Shown: positions 24,845-33,556 of the stretch, piece by piece | Layout of the letters: each line of letters opens with the position of its first letter | How positions within the stretch are numbered: position 1 is the stretch's first letter | Origin: Azospirillum soli | GTDB taxonomy: Bacteria > Pseudomonadota > Alphaproteobacteria > Azospirillales > Azospirillaceae | DNA: 64,000 nt | NCBI RefSeq assembly: GCF_017876165.1 | Contig: NZ_JAGINQ010000002.1 | Span: 124,001-188,000 of the forward strand | Direction of reading: 5' to 3' | Notes under the pieces: model-generated | The model's database searches: none | The model's input: the letters and a program-made list of their open reading frames with translations, nothing else | What the model was told of the DNA's origin: nothing | Translations under genes and position numbers: made by a program

Positions 24845-27370
24845 TCATCCGGTTCCTGACAGCTGGCGCAGCTTGGCGAAGGGGTGGTCGGTGTTGATCG
24901 GCTTCTCGCGGCGCGGCTTGGCGTGGTGGCCGCGCCGGCGTCGCCACGTCACCGCCCCATCCTCCGCCACCGAGCGCGTGTAGCCAAGCCCCTTCAGCAC
25001 ACCGCCCAATTCCTCCGGCGAAACGCCGATCATCTGGCCGAGCGCGGGTTCGGCGACCGCCCCACCCTCCTTGGCGCGCTTCAGCATCTCCGTCTCCAGC
25101 CGGTCGAGCATGTCCACGCGCACGGCGCGCGGGCCGGCGGCGGGGTAGCCGATGGCCTCCCAGAAGGCCGGCGGGGCACCCGCCGATTCGACCGACACGC
25201 GGCCGGGCGGCGGGATCGGCACCGGCAGGGACAGCTTGTGCTTCACCGCCCAGAGCAGGCCACGCATCTCCACGGCACCGGGCTTGGCGAGAGCCGTCAG
25301 GTAGATGTGCGAGACGCCGAGCCGGACGCCGTGCCGGGCCAGCGCCTTGCGGTCGGTCTTTTCCAGCCCTTCGACCAGGGAGGCGACGGGGGCGCGGGGC
25401 AGCGCGCCCATGTTTTCCACCAGCTGGAAGGCGAGGCCACGCGCCGTGCCGGTCAGGTCGGCGGCGTCGCGAAGCGCGAGCAGCGGGCGCAGACGATGGG
25501 CGACGCGCTCCTTCAGCCAGCGTTCGAGACGGGCGCGCACGCGGTCGCGCTGCCCCTGGTCGAGCAGCCCTTCGTCGAAGGGGATCACGGCGGGGGTCAG
25601 GACGGACGGGCCGGGGCCGAGCTTCGCCACGGCCAGGCCGTTGGCGGTCAGCACGCCGTCGAGGCCCAGCGCGAAGGCCTCGTCCGGCTCCTCCTCGAAG
25701 GCGCGCAGGCGCGAGGCGACCTCGTCGCGCAGCGCACGGCGGGCGGCGGTCAGCAGCGACTTGGCCTCCTCGGACCGCTCCGGCGCGTCGGGGACGAAGC
25801 GGAAGCCCTCCAGCCGGCCGACCGGATGGCCTTCGACCACCACCTCGCCGTCGGCGCGCACGCCGCCCAGCAGCTCGCGCCCGTCCTTCAGCGTGCGGAC
25901 CAGCGTGGCCGAGCGGCGGTCGATGAAGCGTTGCGTCAACCGCTCGTGCAGGGCGTCGGACAGCTTGTCCTCGATGGCGCGGGTCTGGCCCTGCCAGTGG
26001 ACGGGGTCCTTCAGCCAGGCCGGGCGGTTGGAAATGTAGGTCCAGGTGCGGATGTGCGCGATGCGCGCCACCAGCGCGTCGATGTCGCCCTCGGTGCGGT
26101 CGAGGCGGGCGATCTGCTTGGCCACCCAATCCTCGTCGAGCCGCCCGATGCCGGTGCGCAGGTAGCGGAAGACCTGGGCCAGCAGGCGGGTGTGCGCGTC
26201 GGACAGCACCTTGCGGAAGTCGGGGACCTGACAGACCTCCCACAGCAGGCGCACGTTGTCGCGGCCCTTGGCGAGGTCCATGATTTCCGGGTCGCGCACC
26301 AGGGCTTGCAGCGCCAGATGGTCGTCGGCGTCGCGGGCGCGGTGCAGTTCGGGGATGGGGGCGCGTTCTTCCAGGGATTTGAGAAGGAAGCCCGGCGTAT
26401 CGAAGCGCAGCTTGCTGTTGCGCCACATCAGGGTCTTGACGGTCTCGAACTCGTGGTTCTCGACGCGGTCCACGACATCGGCTTCCAGCTCCCCCACCTC
26501 GTCGGTGGTGCCGAAGGTGCCGTCGCGCATGTGGCGGCCGGCGCGGCCGGCGATCTGCGCCACCTCCGGCGCGCGCAGGCGGCGTGGGGCGAAGCCGTCG
26601 AACTTCACGATGCGGGCAAAGGCGACATGGTCCACGTCCATGTTCAGCCCCATGCCGATGGCGTCGGTCGCCACAAGATAGTCCACCTCGCCCGCCTGAT
26701 AGAGCCCGACCTGCGCGTTGCGGGTGCGCGGGCTGAGCGCGCCGAGGACCACGGCAGTGCCGCCGCGCTGGCGTCGGATCAGCTCCGCCATCGCGTACAC
26801 GTCGGTCGCCGAGAAGGCGACGACGGCGGAGCGCGGCGGCAGGCGCGTCAGCTTCTTGTAGCCGGCGTAGGTCAGCTGCGAGAAGCGCGGGCGGCTGATG
26901 AACTCCGCGCGCGGGACCAGCCGACGGATCAGCGGCTGCATGGTGTCGGAGCCGAGGAACATCGTCTCCACCAACCCGCGCGCGTTCAGCAGCCGGTCAG
27001 TGAAGATGTGCCCGCGTTCCGGGTCGGCACAGAGCTGGACCTCGTCCACCGCCAGAAAATCCACCGCCCGGTCCAGCGGCATGGATTCCACCGTGCACAC
27101 CCAGTAAGACGGGTTCGGCGGCAGGATCTTTTCCTCGCCGGTGACGAGCGCCACGGCGTTTTTGCCCTTGATGGACACGATGCGGTCGTAGTTCTCGCGC
27201 GCCAGCAGGCGCAGCGGAAACCCGATCATCCCCGTCCTGTGGCCGAGCATGCGCTCGATGGCGAGATAAGTTTTGCCGGTGTTGGTCGGCCCCAGCACGG
27301 CGACCACGCGGCCACCGCTGCCCAGACCGCCCCCGGACGAAGCGAGGACAGAGGTCATAGGGGTAAGCAT
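24845..27370 (-). CDS. Suv3-type SF2 RNA helicase (841 aa)
   Basis: Superfamily 2 helicase resembling mitochondrial SUV3 (SUPV3L1). Motif I is VVAVLGPTNTGKTYLAIERM near residue 25 and motif II is FLAVDEVQLCADPERGHIF, a DEVQ variant of the DExH box. FSATDVYAMAELIRRQRGGTAVVLGALSPRTR covers the next motifs, and AGRAGRHMRDGTFGTT is motif VI. A long C-terminal region, ending in a basic WRRRRGHHAKPRREKP tail, suits RNA binding. The probable role is unwinding structured RNA for decay. The start at 27370 follows AGG; an ATG four codons later is an alternative. It precedes the S4/Hsp15-like gene on the same strand. Confidence 0.92.
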   Translation of the reverse strand: MLTPMTSVLASSGGGLGSGGRVVAVLGPTNTGKTYLAIERMLGHRTGMIGFPLRLLARENYDRIVSIKGKNAVALVTGEEKILPPNPSYWVCTVESMPLDRAVDFLAVDEVQLCADPERGHIFTDRLLNARGLVETMFLGSDTMQPLIRRLVPRAEFISRPRFSQLTYAGYKKLTRLPPRSAVVAFSATDVYAMAELIRRQRGGTAVVLGALSPRTRNAQVGLYQAGEVDYLVATDAIGMGLNMDVDHVAFARIVKFDGFAPRRLRAPEVAQIAGRAGRHMRDGTFGTTDEVGELEADVVDRVENHEFETVKTLMWRNSKLRFDTPGFLLKSLEERAPIPELHRARDADDHLALQALVRDPEIMDLAKGRDNVRLLWEVCQVPDFRKVLSDAHTRLLAQVFRYLRTGIGRLDEDWVAKQIARLDRTEGDIDALVARIAHIRTWTYISNRPAWLKDPVHWQGQTRAIEDKLSDALHERLTQRFIDRRSATLVRTLKDGRELLGGVRADGEVVVEGHPVGRLEGFRFVPDAPERSEEAKSLLTAARRALRDEVASRLRAFEEEPDEAFALGLDGVLTANGLAVAKLGPGPSVLTPAVIPFDEGLLDQGQRDRVRARLERWLKERVAHRLRPLLALRDAADLTGTARGLAFQLVENMGALPRAPVASLVEGLEKTDRKALARHGVRLGVSHIYLTALAKPGAVEMRGLLWAVKHKLSLPVPIPPPGRVSVESAGAPPAFWEAIGYPAAGPRAVRVDMLDRLETEMLKRAKEGGAVAEPALGQMIGVSPEELGGVLKGLGYTRSVAEDGAVTWRRRRGHHAKPRREKPINTDHPFAKLRQLSGTG

Positions 27371-27676
27371 TGGGCCTGACCGCCTTCAATGCAAGCGTGA
27401 GGGCGGCTGTCGGCAGGCTCCTCCAGTTGGCTATACGGATCATAGCGTTAGCGGATTTTCGCCACAAAGACACAAAGATCGGCACAAAGGCGTTCGGCCA
27501 CCCCGCACGCCTCGGTGGTGCCGGCGCTCCTTTGTGAAATTCTTCGTGTCTCTGTGTCTTCGTGGTGAACCGTTCGCGCGGCGACGCTTGACCGGGCAGC
27601 GTGGATAGAACCTCGGGGGGATGGACCGGGCATGAGTATCAGGCTTTACTGGTTCATCCATTCCTGAGGAGGCCCC
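27371..27676. other. Intergenic region between the helicase and the secreted-protein gene
   Basis: About 300 bases, dominated by the 112-bp palindrome at 27458-27569. A short stretch with a GAGGAGG ribosome binding site precedes the gene at 27677. No other feature is seen. Confidence 0.6.
27458..27569. repeat. 112-bp imperfect palindrome with ACACAAAG-type repeats
   Basis: The left arm begins TTCGCCACAAAGACACAAAG. The right arm ends CTGTGTCTTCGTGGTGAA, whose complement is TTCACCACGAAGACACAG. Inner segments GGCACAAAGGCG and CGCTCCTTTGTG, then GGCCACC and GGTGGTGCC, continue the pairing almost to the centre. The base composition differs from the surroundings. It resembles a repeat seen in many unrelated bacterial genomes (from memory). 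Confidence 0.75.
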
Positions 27677-29287
27677 ATGCGCCGCGTTCCCGCCCGTCCC
27701 CTCGCCCTCGGCCTTCTTCTGCTGGCCGCCGCCTGGTCGCCCGCACAGGCCCAGGCGCCCACCGTGGACGCGAACGGCGCCAAGGCGTTGGCCTCGGTGC
27801 TGAAGGACGGGCTGGCCCGCTGGTTCCCCGCGCCCGCCGAGGATTCGGAGGCCCCGTTGGTGACATGGGAGGGCGAACCGGTGGTGACGCCGACCGGTGC
27901 CCACTACACGGTGGCCCTGCCCAAGCTGTCCGTCGAGGACGCGGAAGGCACGGTGATCGAGGTCGGCACGGTGCTGATGACCGTCGCCCCGCAGGAGGGC
28001 GGAACCTTCGCGGTGACCGCCACCCTGCCGGAGCGCATGAAAATCCTGAACGCTGACGAGGAGGGCGAGGACTATGTCGAGGCCGCCACGCTCGCCATCG
28101 GCCGGCAGCATTTCAAGGGCGTTTGGTCGTCGGCCTTCGAAACGCTGCTGACGGTGGACGCGGCCTATGGCGATCTGGCGCTGACCGCCACCGATGGGCA
28201 GGGGGCGATCTCGGTCGGCTCGGTCACGCTGATGCAGGAGATGAAGCCGGACGGCGCCACGACCTGGAGCGGCCCCGGCGCCCTGGCGATCAGCAACCTG
28301 TCCATGAAGGATGAGACAAAGCGCGACATCTTCACGCTGGCCGGGCTGGCGGTGGAGAACACGGTCAGCCGCGCCGACCTGACGCGGATCACCGAACTGC
28401 AGAAGCTGTCGCAGCGCCACACCGCCGCCGGCACCACGCCCACCGTTGCGGAACTGCTGCCCGCGCTGCGCGGCATCGTCGGGGGCGGAAGCTTCCGGGT
28501 GCGCCTGTCCGGTCTGACGGGGCAGAATCCGGAGGACGGCACCAAGGTGGCGCTCGGCCAGCTGGCCATCCGGGGCGGCATGGAGGATCTGGATCAGGCG
28601 CAGTCCACGGCGTCGCTGGCGGTCGAGGCGCGCGAGTTCGGCATCACCCCGAACCCCGCCCCGTCCGCCTTCATGCCGCAGCGGCTGGACGTCCAGCTGT
28701 CGCTCGCCAAGCTGCCCAACGCCGCGCTGTGGCAGGGCTTCGCCGATCTGGCGGCGATCACCGAGGCGGAGCAGAAGGCGAAGGAGGCCGCTCCGGTCAA
28801 GAAGGCCAAGGCCGGCGACAAGAAGGCGCTAGAGGCCGCCGGCAATCCGTCCGACGCCGTGTTCCAGCGGATTTCCGCCGCCCTGACCGAGGCCGGCAGC
28901 GAACTGCGCCTGGACAAGCTGGACATCGACACGCCGGTCGCCACGGGCAGCGCCACCGGCTCCGCCCGCTACGTCCCCAACGCCGCCTTCGGCGCGGTGG
29001 GCGGGGCGACCATCCTGCTGCGCGGGCTGGACGCGGCGGCCAAGGCGTTGCAGCCCAAGGCCGGGCAGAAGGCCGACAAGGAGACGCAGGACGCGTTGGG
29101 TATGCTCGCCATGCTCCAAGCCATGGGGCAGGTCAGCCAGGACGAAGCCGGCGCCGACGTGCGCACCTACAAGATCGACGTGAACGAGACCGGCCAGATG
29201 CTGCTGAACGGCGCCGACATGAGCGCGATGATGGGCGGCGGTGCCGCCGAGGAGCCGGCGCCGAAGAAGGGCGGGAAAAAGAACTGA
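27677..29287 (+). CDS. Secreted protein of unknown function (536 aa)
   Basis: A cleavable signal peptide (MRRVPARPLALGLLLLAAAWSPAQAQA, about 26 residues) precedes a 510-residue periplasmic protein. It is rich in alternating polar/hydrophobic strands with many repeated short patterns (VALPKLSVEDAEGTVIEVG, LTATDGQGAISVGSVTLMQEM, LSISNL-like turns), suggesting extended beta structure like AsmA or DUF945-type proteins. A lysine- and alanine-rich linker (VKKAKAGDKKALEAAG) occurs near residue 380, and the protein ends in a basic PKKGGKKN tail. I do not recognise a named family. The start has an excellent Shine-Dalgarno sequence (GAGGAGG). htpG follows 110 bases later on the same strand. Confidence 0.8.
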   Translation: MRRVPARPLALGLLLLAAAWSPAQAQAPTVDANGAKALASVLKDGLARWFPAPAEDSEAPLVTWEGEPVVTPTGAHYTVALPKLSVEDAEGTVIEVGTVLMTVAPQEGGTFAVTATLPERMKILNADEEGEDYVEAATLAIGRQHFKGVWSSAFETLLTVDAAYGDLALTATDGQGAISVGSVTLMQEMKPDGATTWSGPGALAISNLSMKDETKRDIFTLAGLAVENTVSRADLTRITELQKLSQRHTAAGTTPTVAELLPALRGIVGGGSFRVRLSGLTGQNPEDGTKVALGQLAIRGGMEDLDQAQSTASLAVEAREFGITPNPAPSAFMPQRLDVQLSLAKLPNAALWQGFADLAAITEAEQKAKEAAPVKKAKAGDKKALEAAGNPSDAVFQRISAALTEAGSELRLDKLDIDTPVATGSATGSARYVPNAAFGAVGGATILLRGLDAAAKALQPKAGQKADKETQDALGMLAMLQAMGQVSQDEAGADVRTYKIDVNETGQMLLNGADMSAMMGGGAAEEPAPKKGGKKN

Positions 29288-29397
29288 GCCTCCACAACCG
29301 GGAACACCGCTGAACGCTCTTGCATAGGACGGCGCACTTTCACATATCTGCGCCGTCCTTACCCCTACCACCAACAAGAACGATCAATGGTGAACCC

Positions 29398-31281
29398 ATG
29401 ACCGAGGAACGGCTCAGCTTCCAGGCCGAGGTCAGCCGGCTGCTCGACATCGTCGCGCACTCGCTCTACAGCGAGAAGGAAGTCTTCCTGCGCGAGCTGG
29501 TCTCGAACGCGTCCGACGCCTGCGACCGCCTGCGCTACGCGGCGCTGACCCAGCCCGAACTGTCATCCGACGACCCGAACCTGAAGGTGCGGCTGCTGGT
29601 GGACAAGGAGGCGCGGACCCTGACCGTCGCCGACAACGGCATCGGCATGAACCGCGAGGATCTGGTCGAGAACCTCGGCACCATCGCGCGGTCGGGCACC
29701 GCCGCCTTCATGCGCAACCTCAGCGCCAGCGGCGACGCCAAGAAGGACGTCAACCTGATCGGCCAGTTCGGCGTCGGCTTCTATTCGGCCTTCATGGTCG
29801 CCGAGAAGGTCGAGGTGCTGACCCGCAAGGCCGGAGAGGCCCAGGGCTGGCGCTGGCTGTCGGACGGCAAGGGCGAGTTCACCATCGGCGAGGCCGAGAA
29901 CCTGCCGCGCGGCACCCGCATCGTCCTGCACCTGCGCGAAGGCGACGACGAGTATTTGGAAGAGCACCGGCTCGCCACCATCGTCCGCAAATACTCCGAC
30001 CACATCGCCATCCCGATCCTGTTCGGAGAGGGTGACGACGCCAAGGCGCTGAACAGCGCGTCGGCGCTGTGGATGCGCTCGAAGAACGAGATCAAGCCGG
30101 ACCAGTACAAGGAATTCTACCACCACGTCGGGCACGCCTTCGACGATCCGTGGCTGATCCTGCACTGGCGGGCCGAGGGCGCCATCGAATACACGAACCT
30201 GCTGTTCGTGCCCTCGACCAAGCCGTTCGACCTGTTCGACCCCAAGCGCGCCCACCGGGTGAAGCTGTACGTCAAGCGCGTGTTCATCACCGACGCAGCC
30301 GAAGGTCTGATCCCGCCCTACCTGCGCTTCCTGCGCGGCGTGGTGGACAGCGAGGATCTGCCGCTGAACATCAGCCGCGAAATGCTCCAGCACAACCCGA
30401 TGCTGGCGAAGATCCGCGCGGGCATCACGCGGCGCGTCCTGTCGGAGCTGGGCAAGAAGGCCAAGGACACCGAGAAGGCGGAGGAGTACGCGGCCTTCTG
30501 GGAAAACTTCGGCGCGGTGCTGAAGGAAGGGCTCTACGACGACTACGAGCACCGCGAAGAGTTGCTGAAGCTGATGCGCTTCCGCAGCACGGCGGGTGAC
30601 GAGCTGGTCTCGCTGGAAGAGTATCTCGGCCGCATGAAGGAGGGCCAGGAGGCCATCTTCACCATCAGCGGCGACGACATCGAGACGCTGAAGCGCAGCC
30701 CGCAGCTTGAGGGCTTCCGCGCCAAGGGCGTCGAGGTGCTGTTCCTGACCGACCCGGTGGACGAGTTCTGGGTCCCGGCGGTTGGGGAATTCCAGGGCAA
30801 GCCCTTCAAGTCGGTCACGCGCGGCGGCGCCGACCTGGGCAAAATCGTCGGCGGCGAGGACAAGCCGGCCGAGGAGAAGGCCAATGAGGGCGAGCTGTCC
30901 GACCTGCTGGCACTGCTGAAGCTGACGCTGAAGGACGCGGTGAAGGATGTCCGCCCGTCCGAGCGCCTGACCGACAGCGCGGTCTGCCTCGTCGCCGACG
31001 AGAACGACATGGACATGCACCTGGAGCGCCTTCTGAAGCAGCACAAGCAGCTGGGCATGGACGCCCCAGCGGCCAAGCGCATCCTGGAGGTCAACCCCGC
31101 CCACCCGCTGATCAAGCGGCTTGCCGAGCGCGCCAAGGCGGACGGTGCGGCGACCTCGCTGGACGACGCGGCGTGGCTGCTGCTGGACCAGGCGCGGATC
31201 GTGGAGGGCGAAGCCCTGCCCGACCCCGCCGCCTTCGCCCGCCGTCTGGCGAGCGCGATGGAAAAGGGTCTGGCGGTGTAA
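29398..31281 (+). CDS. htpG: Chaperone HtpG (Hsp90), 627 aa
   Basis: Cytosolic Hsp90 homologue. The N-terminal GHKL ATPase motifs are present: FLRELVSNASDACDRLRYAAL, the nucleotide site DNGIGMNREDL, the lid region, and IGQFGVGFYSAFMVAEKVEV. The middle-domain arginine segment PLNISREMLQHNP is intact, and the C-terminal dimerisation domain is complete. The length is normal. The start at 29398 gives the family N-terminus MTEERLSFQAEVSRLLDIVAHSLYS; no strong Shine-Dalgarno sequence is seen. It is a probable RpoH target, by analogy with other proteobacteria. Confidence 0.97.
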   Translation: MTEERLSFQAEVSRLLDIVAHSLYSEKEVFLRELVSNASDACDRLRYAALTQPELSSDDPNLKVRLLVDKEARTLTVADNGIGMNREDLVENLGTIARSGTAAFMRNLSASGDAKKDVNLIGQFGVGFYSAFMVAEKVEVLTRKAGEAQGWRWLSDGKGEFTIGEAENLPRGTRIVLHLREGDDEYLEEHRLATIVRKYSDHIAIPILFGEGDDAKALNSASALWMRSKNEIKPDQYKEFYHHVGHAFDDPWLILHWRAEGAIEYTNLLFVPSTKPFDLFDPKRAHRVKLYVKRVFITDAAEGLIPPYLRFLRGVVDSEDLPLNISREMLQHNPMLAKIRAGITRRVLSELGKKAKDTEKAEEYAAFWENFGAVLKEGLYDDYEHREELLKLMRFRSTAGDELVSLEEYLGRMKEGQEAIFTISGDDIETLKRSPQLEGFRAKGVEVLFLTDPVDEFWVPAVGEFQGKPFKSVTRGGADLGKIVGGEDKPAEEKANEGELSDLLALLKLTLKDAVKDVRPSERLTDSAVCLVADENDMDMHLERLLKQHKQLGMDAPAAKRILEVNPAHPLIKRLAERAKADGAATSLDDAAWLLLDQARIVEGEALPDPAAFARRLASAMEKGLAV

Positions 31282-31293
31282 GGACCCGGCATT

Positions 31294-31320
31294 CCCTCCC
31301 CCGGCCCGGCCGGGGGAGGG
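31294..31320. terminator. Terminator between htpG and the convergent hydrolase
   Basis: A perfect 11-bp stem, CCCTCCCCCGG / CCGGGGGAGGG, with a 5-base loop is flanked by ATT and ATTT. It serves convergent genes. The stem sequence is the same module that forms the hairpins of the larger intergenic repeats. Confidence 0.8.
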
Positions 31321-31327
31321 ATTTCCT

Positions 31328-32158
31328 TCAGAGCCTGCCGTCCATCCACTCCCCGATTTTGGCAGCGAAGCCGTCCGGGTCCTCGTCGGGCCAGAGGTGG
31401 CCGACGTCGGGGATCTCGGTGTGGTTGCCGGTGCGAATGCAGCGCGCGGCGGCGCGCGAGGGAACCGTGAAGACCGGGCGCGAACGCCCACCCCAGACGA
31501 TCGACACGGGAATGCGGAGAGCGCCCAGCTCCTCGCAGGCGATGGGCGGCGGAGGCTCTTGCGCGAGAAGCAGCGGCATGCTGTGGGCGTTGTCGCGTTC
31601 GATGGCCCGGCGTTCAGCCGACTGGCGGTCGAAATAGCCGGCTTCACCGCCCGACGCGTCGATCAGGCGGCGGACTGCCTCGTCCAGATCGCCTCGGCCG
31701 GCCGCTTCGAAAACCGGCCCGAACATGGCTTGCGCGTCCTGCCCGAAGGCGGCCAGTTCATCCGGATCGCTGACGCAGGTCGGCACGCCGGGTTCGAAAA
31801 CCAACATCCGGCTGAACAGCTCGGGACGCGCCAGCGCCGCCTGAAGCGCCGCGTGCCCAGCGTATGACCACGCCACCACGGCGACCGGCCCGGTGCCGAG
31901 CGCTTCACAGAAAGCGATCAGATCGGCGGCGTGTGTCCTCGTTCCGAAGGGCGGGCCGTCTGGGCTCCAGGGATTCGTGCCGAAATAACGTTGGGTGTAG
32001 GCGATGCACCGAAAGCGCGCCGAGAGCGCAGCACACTGGCGCCGCCACGTCCGGAGGTCGCCCAGCGCCCCGTGCAGGAACAGGACCGGGGTGCCGACGC
32101 CCGTATCGGTGTAGGCGAAAACGTCCTTGCCGACGGTGAGATGACGGATCTGGCTCAT
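31328..32158 (-). CDS. Alpha/beta hydrolase (276 aa)
   Basis: A standard alpha/beta-hydrolase fold. The oxyanion-hole strand is VLFLHGALGDLRTW. The nucleophile elbow is VVAWSYAGHAA (Ser in WSYAG, slightly atypical in having Trp before the Ser), and the catalytic His is in IPDVGHLWPDEDP. A cap region lies at about residues 130-200. No signal peptide is present, so it is cytoplasmic. The substrate cannot be inferred. It is convergent with htpG and shares the terminator at 31294-31320. Confidence 0.87.
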   Translation of the reverse strand: MSQIRHLTVGKDVFAYTDTGVGTPVLFLHGALGDLRTWRRQCAALSARFRCIAYTQRYFGTNPWSPDGPPFGTRTHAADLIAFCEALGTGPVAVVAWSYAGHAALQAALARPELFSRMLVFEPGVPTCVSDPDELAAFGQDAQAMFGPVFEAAGRGDLDEAVRRLIDASGGEAGYFDRQSAERRAIERDNAHSMPLLLAQEPPPPIACEELGALRIPVSIVWGGRSRPVFTVPSRAAARCIRTGNHTEIPDVGHLWPDEDPDGFAAKIGEWMDGRL

Positions 32159-32209
32159 CTCCGAATGAATAACAGCCGGAGCGTCTGACGTTCAATCATC
32201 TGCCCAGGC

Positions 32210-33439
32210 TTAACTTGTGCTTGCGGGAGCGGCCTCGACCCTCACCGCCGGGAAGACAAGCGTCATGGTCGTCCCCCGGTCCGGGGCGGTGTCGATGTCC
32301 AGGCGACCGTCATGCAGTTCGATCAGGCGCTTGGTCAGGGGCAGGCCCAAGCCGGTGCCGATGTGCTTGCGGCTGAGCGCGCTGTCGATCTGGCCCCAGG
32401 GTTCCAGGGATTTCGACAGTTCCTCGGGCGTCATGCCGATGCCGGTGTCCTGGACGGACAGAAGCAGGGAGCCGTCCCCGGCCACCCAGCCGGACAGCGT
32501 CACCGTGCCCTCGGCGGGGGTGAACTTGACAGCGTTCGACAGCAGGTTCAGCAGCATCTGGCGCAGCTTGCGCTCGTCTGCGCGGAGCACCGGCAGGCCG
32601 CGCGGGACCGCCGTTTCGATGCGGACGTGGGCGCGGGAGGCGCGCTCGGCCAGCAGGCGGGCGCAGATGACCGCGACGTGCGGCACGTCCACGGTGCCCT
32701 CGTTCAGCTCCAACCGGTCGGCCTCCGCCTTGGAGAGGTCGAGCAGGTCGTTGATCAGCTCCATCAGGTGCCGGCCGCTCTCGGCGATGTCGCGGGCGTA
32801 GTCGCGGTAGAGCGGGTTGGCGTGCGGCCCCAGAACCTCCTGCTCCAGCAGTTCCGCGAAGCCCATCATCGCGTTCAGGGGCGTGCGGATCTCGTGGCTC
32901 ATGTTGGCGAGGAAGCCGGTCTTGGCGCGGTTGGCGGCCTCGGCGGCGCAGCGGGCTTCCTCCAGTTGGCGGGTGCGCAGCTCGGCCTGTTCGGCCGATT
33001 TCGCCATCAGCTCCATGGCCGAACCGATGCCAAGATAGCGCCCATCCTCCGCCACCACGAAGCCGGCGGTCAGCGCGCCCGGCTTGTCGCGGGCGATGCG
33101 GCGGCCGACCTCGCCAAGCGTCAGCGCGGCATCGACGACCAGCGGGGTCGGGTCCATCAGCAGGTTGACCGGGCGCCGCGCGTAGAGGTCGGCCATCAGC
33201 GGCCGGGCGAAGGTGCCGGTCAGGCCCGTGCGGTCCAGAAGGCCCAGAATGCGCCCGCCCTCCCCCACCACCGCGACGGCGGGAAGGTTGGGGACGGCGG
33301 CGAAGAGGTCAAGAAGCTCGCCACAGAGGGTGTCCGGGCCGACCGGCGGCACGCGGACCGCCAGAAGGGCCGCGGTGTAGGCCGCGTCCTCGTCCGGCGT
33401 GCCGTTCCTGGCGCCACTGGTGGGTTCGGACAGATTCAA
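32210..33439 (-). CDS. CBS-domain histidine kinase (409 aa)
   Basis: A soluble sensor kinase. Residues about 25-150 resemble a CBS pair (LPAVAVVGEGGRILGLLDRTGLTGTF, ARRPVNLLMDP, GFVVAEDGRYLGIGS), suggesting control by an adenine nucleotide. The HisKA domain carries the phospho-accepting His182 in LANMSHEIRTPLNAMMGF. The ATPase domain has its N box (LNLLSNAVKFTP), G1 (DTGIGM) and G2 (GTGLGL). No membrane segment or receiver is present. The likely start is the TTG at 33439, placed just after GAGAGGG and a perfect hairpin; a further TTG at 33505 would read through the hairpin. No cognate regulator is adjacent. Confidence 0.88.
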   Translation of the reverse strand: MNLSEPTSGARNGTPDEDAAYTAALLAVRVPPVGPDTLCGELLDLFAAVPNLPAVAVVGEGGRILGLLDRTGLTGTFARPLMADLYARRPVNLLMDPTPLVVDAALTLGEVGRRIARDKPGALTAGFVVAEDGRYLGIGSAMELMAKSAEQAELRTRQLEEARCAAEAANRAKTGFLANMSHEIRTPLNAMMGFAELLEQEVLGPHANPLYRDYARDIAESGRHLMELINDLLDLSKAEADRLELNEGTVDVPHVAVICARLLAERASRAHVRIETAVPRGLPVLRADERKLRQMLLNLLSNAVKFTPAEGTVTLSGWVAGDGSLLLSVQDTGIGMTPEELSKSLEPWGQIDSALSRKHIGTGLGLPLTKRLIELHDGRLDIDTAPDRGTTMTLVFPAVRVEAAPASTS

Positions 33440-33453
33440 ACCGCCCTCTCGTC

Positions 33454-33480
33454 TTTTCGTGCGAGGAATGCGCACGAAAA
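33454..33480 (-). promoter_or_regulatory. Perfect 10-bp inverted repeat upstream of the CBS kinase
   Basis: TTTTCGTGCG (33454-33463) and CGCACGAAAA (33471-33480) are separated by 7 bases, ending 14 bases before the TTG start. It is either an operator or a leader hairpin directly ahead of the ribosome binding site. Confidence 0.6.
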
Positions 33481-33556
33481 AACGATAACAGCGGTTTATG
33501 AGCAATTGGTTGCCAGAGTAGAGCGTTCAGACACCAATCGATCGGGAATCGGCCGC

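Noticed and set aside
27448..27633. 61-codon open frame in the helicase upstream region (HHEDTETRR-type peptide)
   Set aside because: It is translated from the ACACAAAG palindrome; peptides like this arise wherever that repeat occurs and are not genes.
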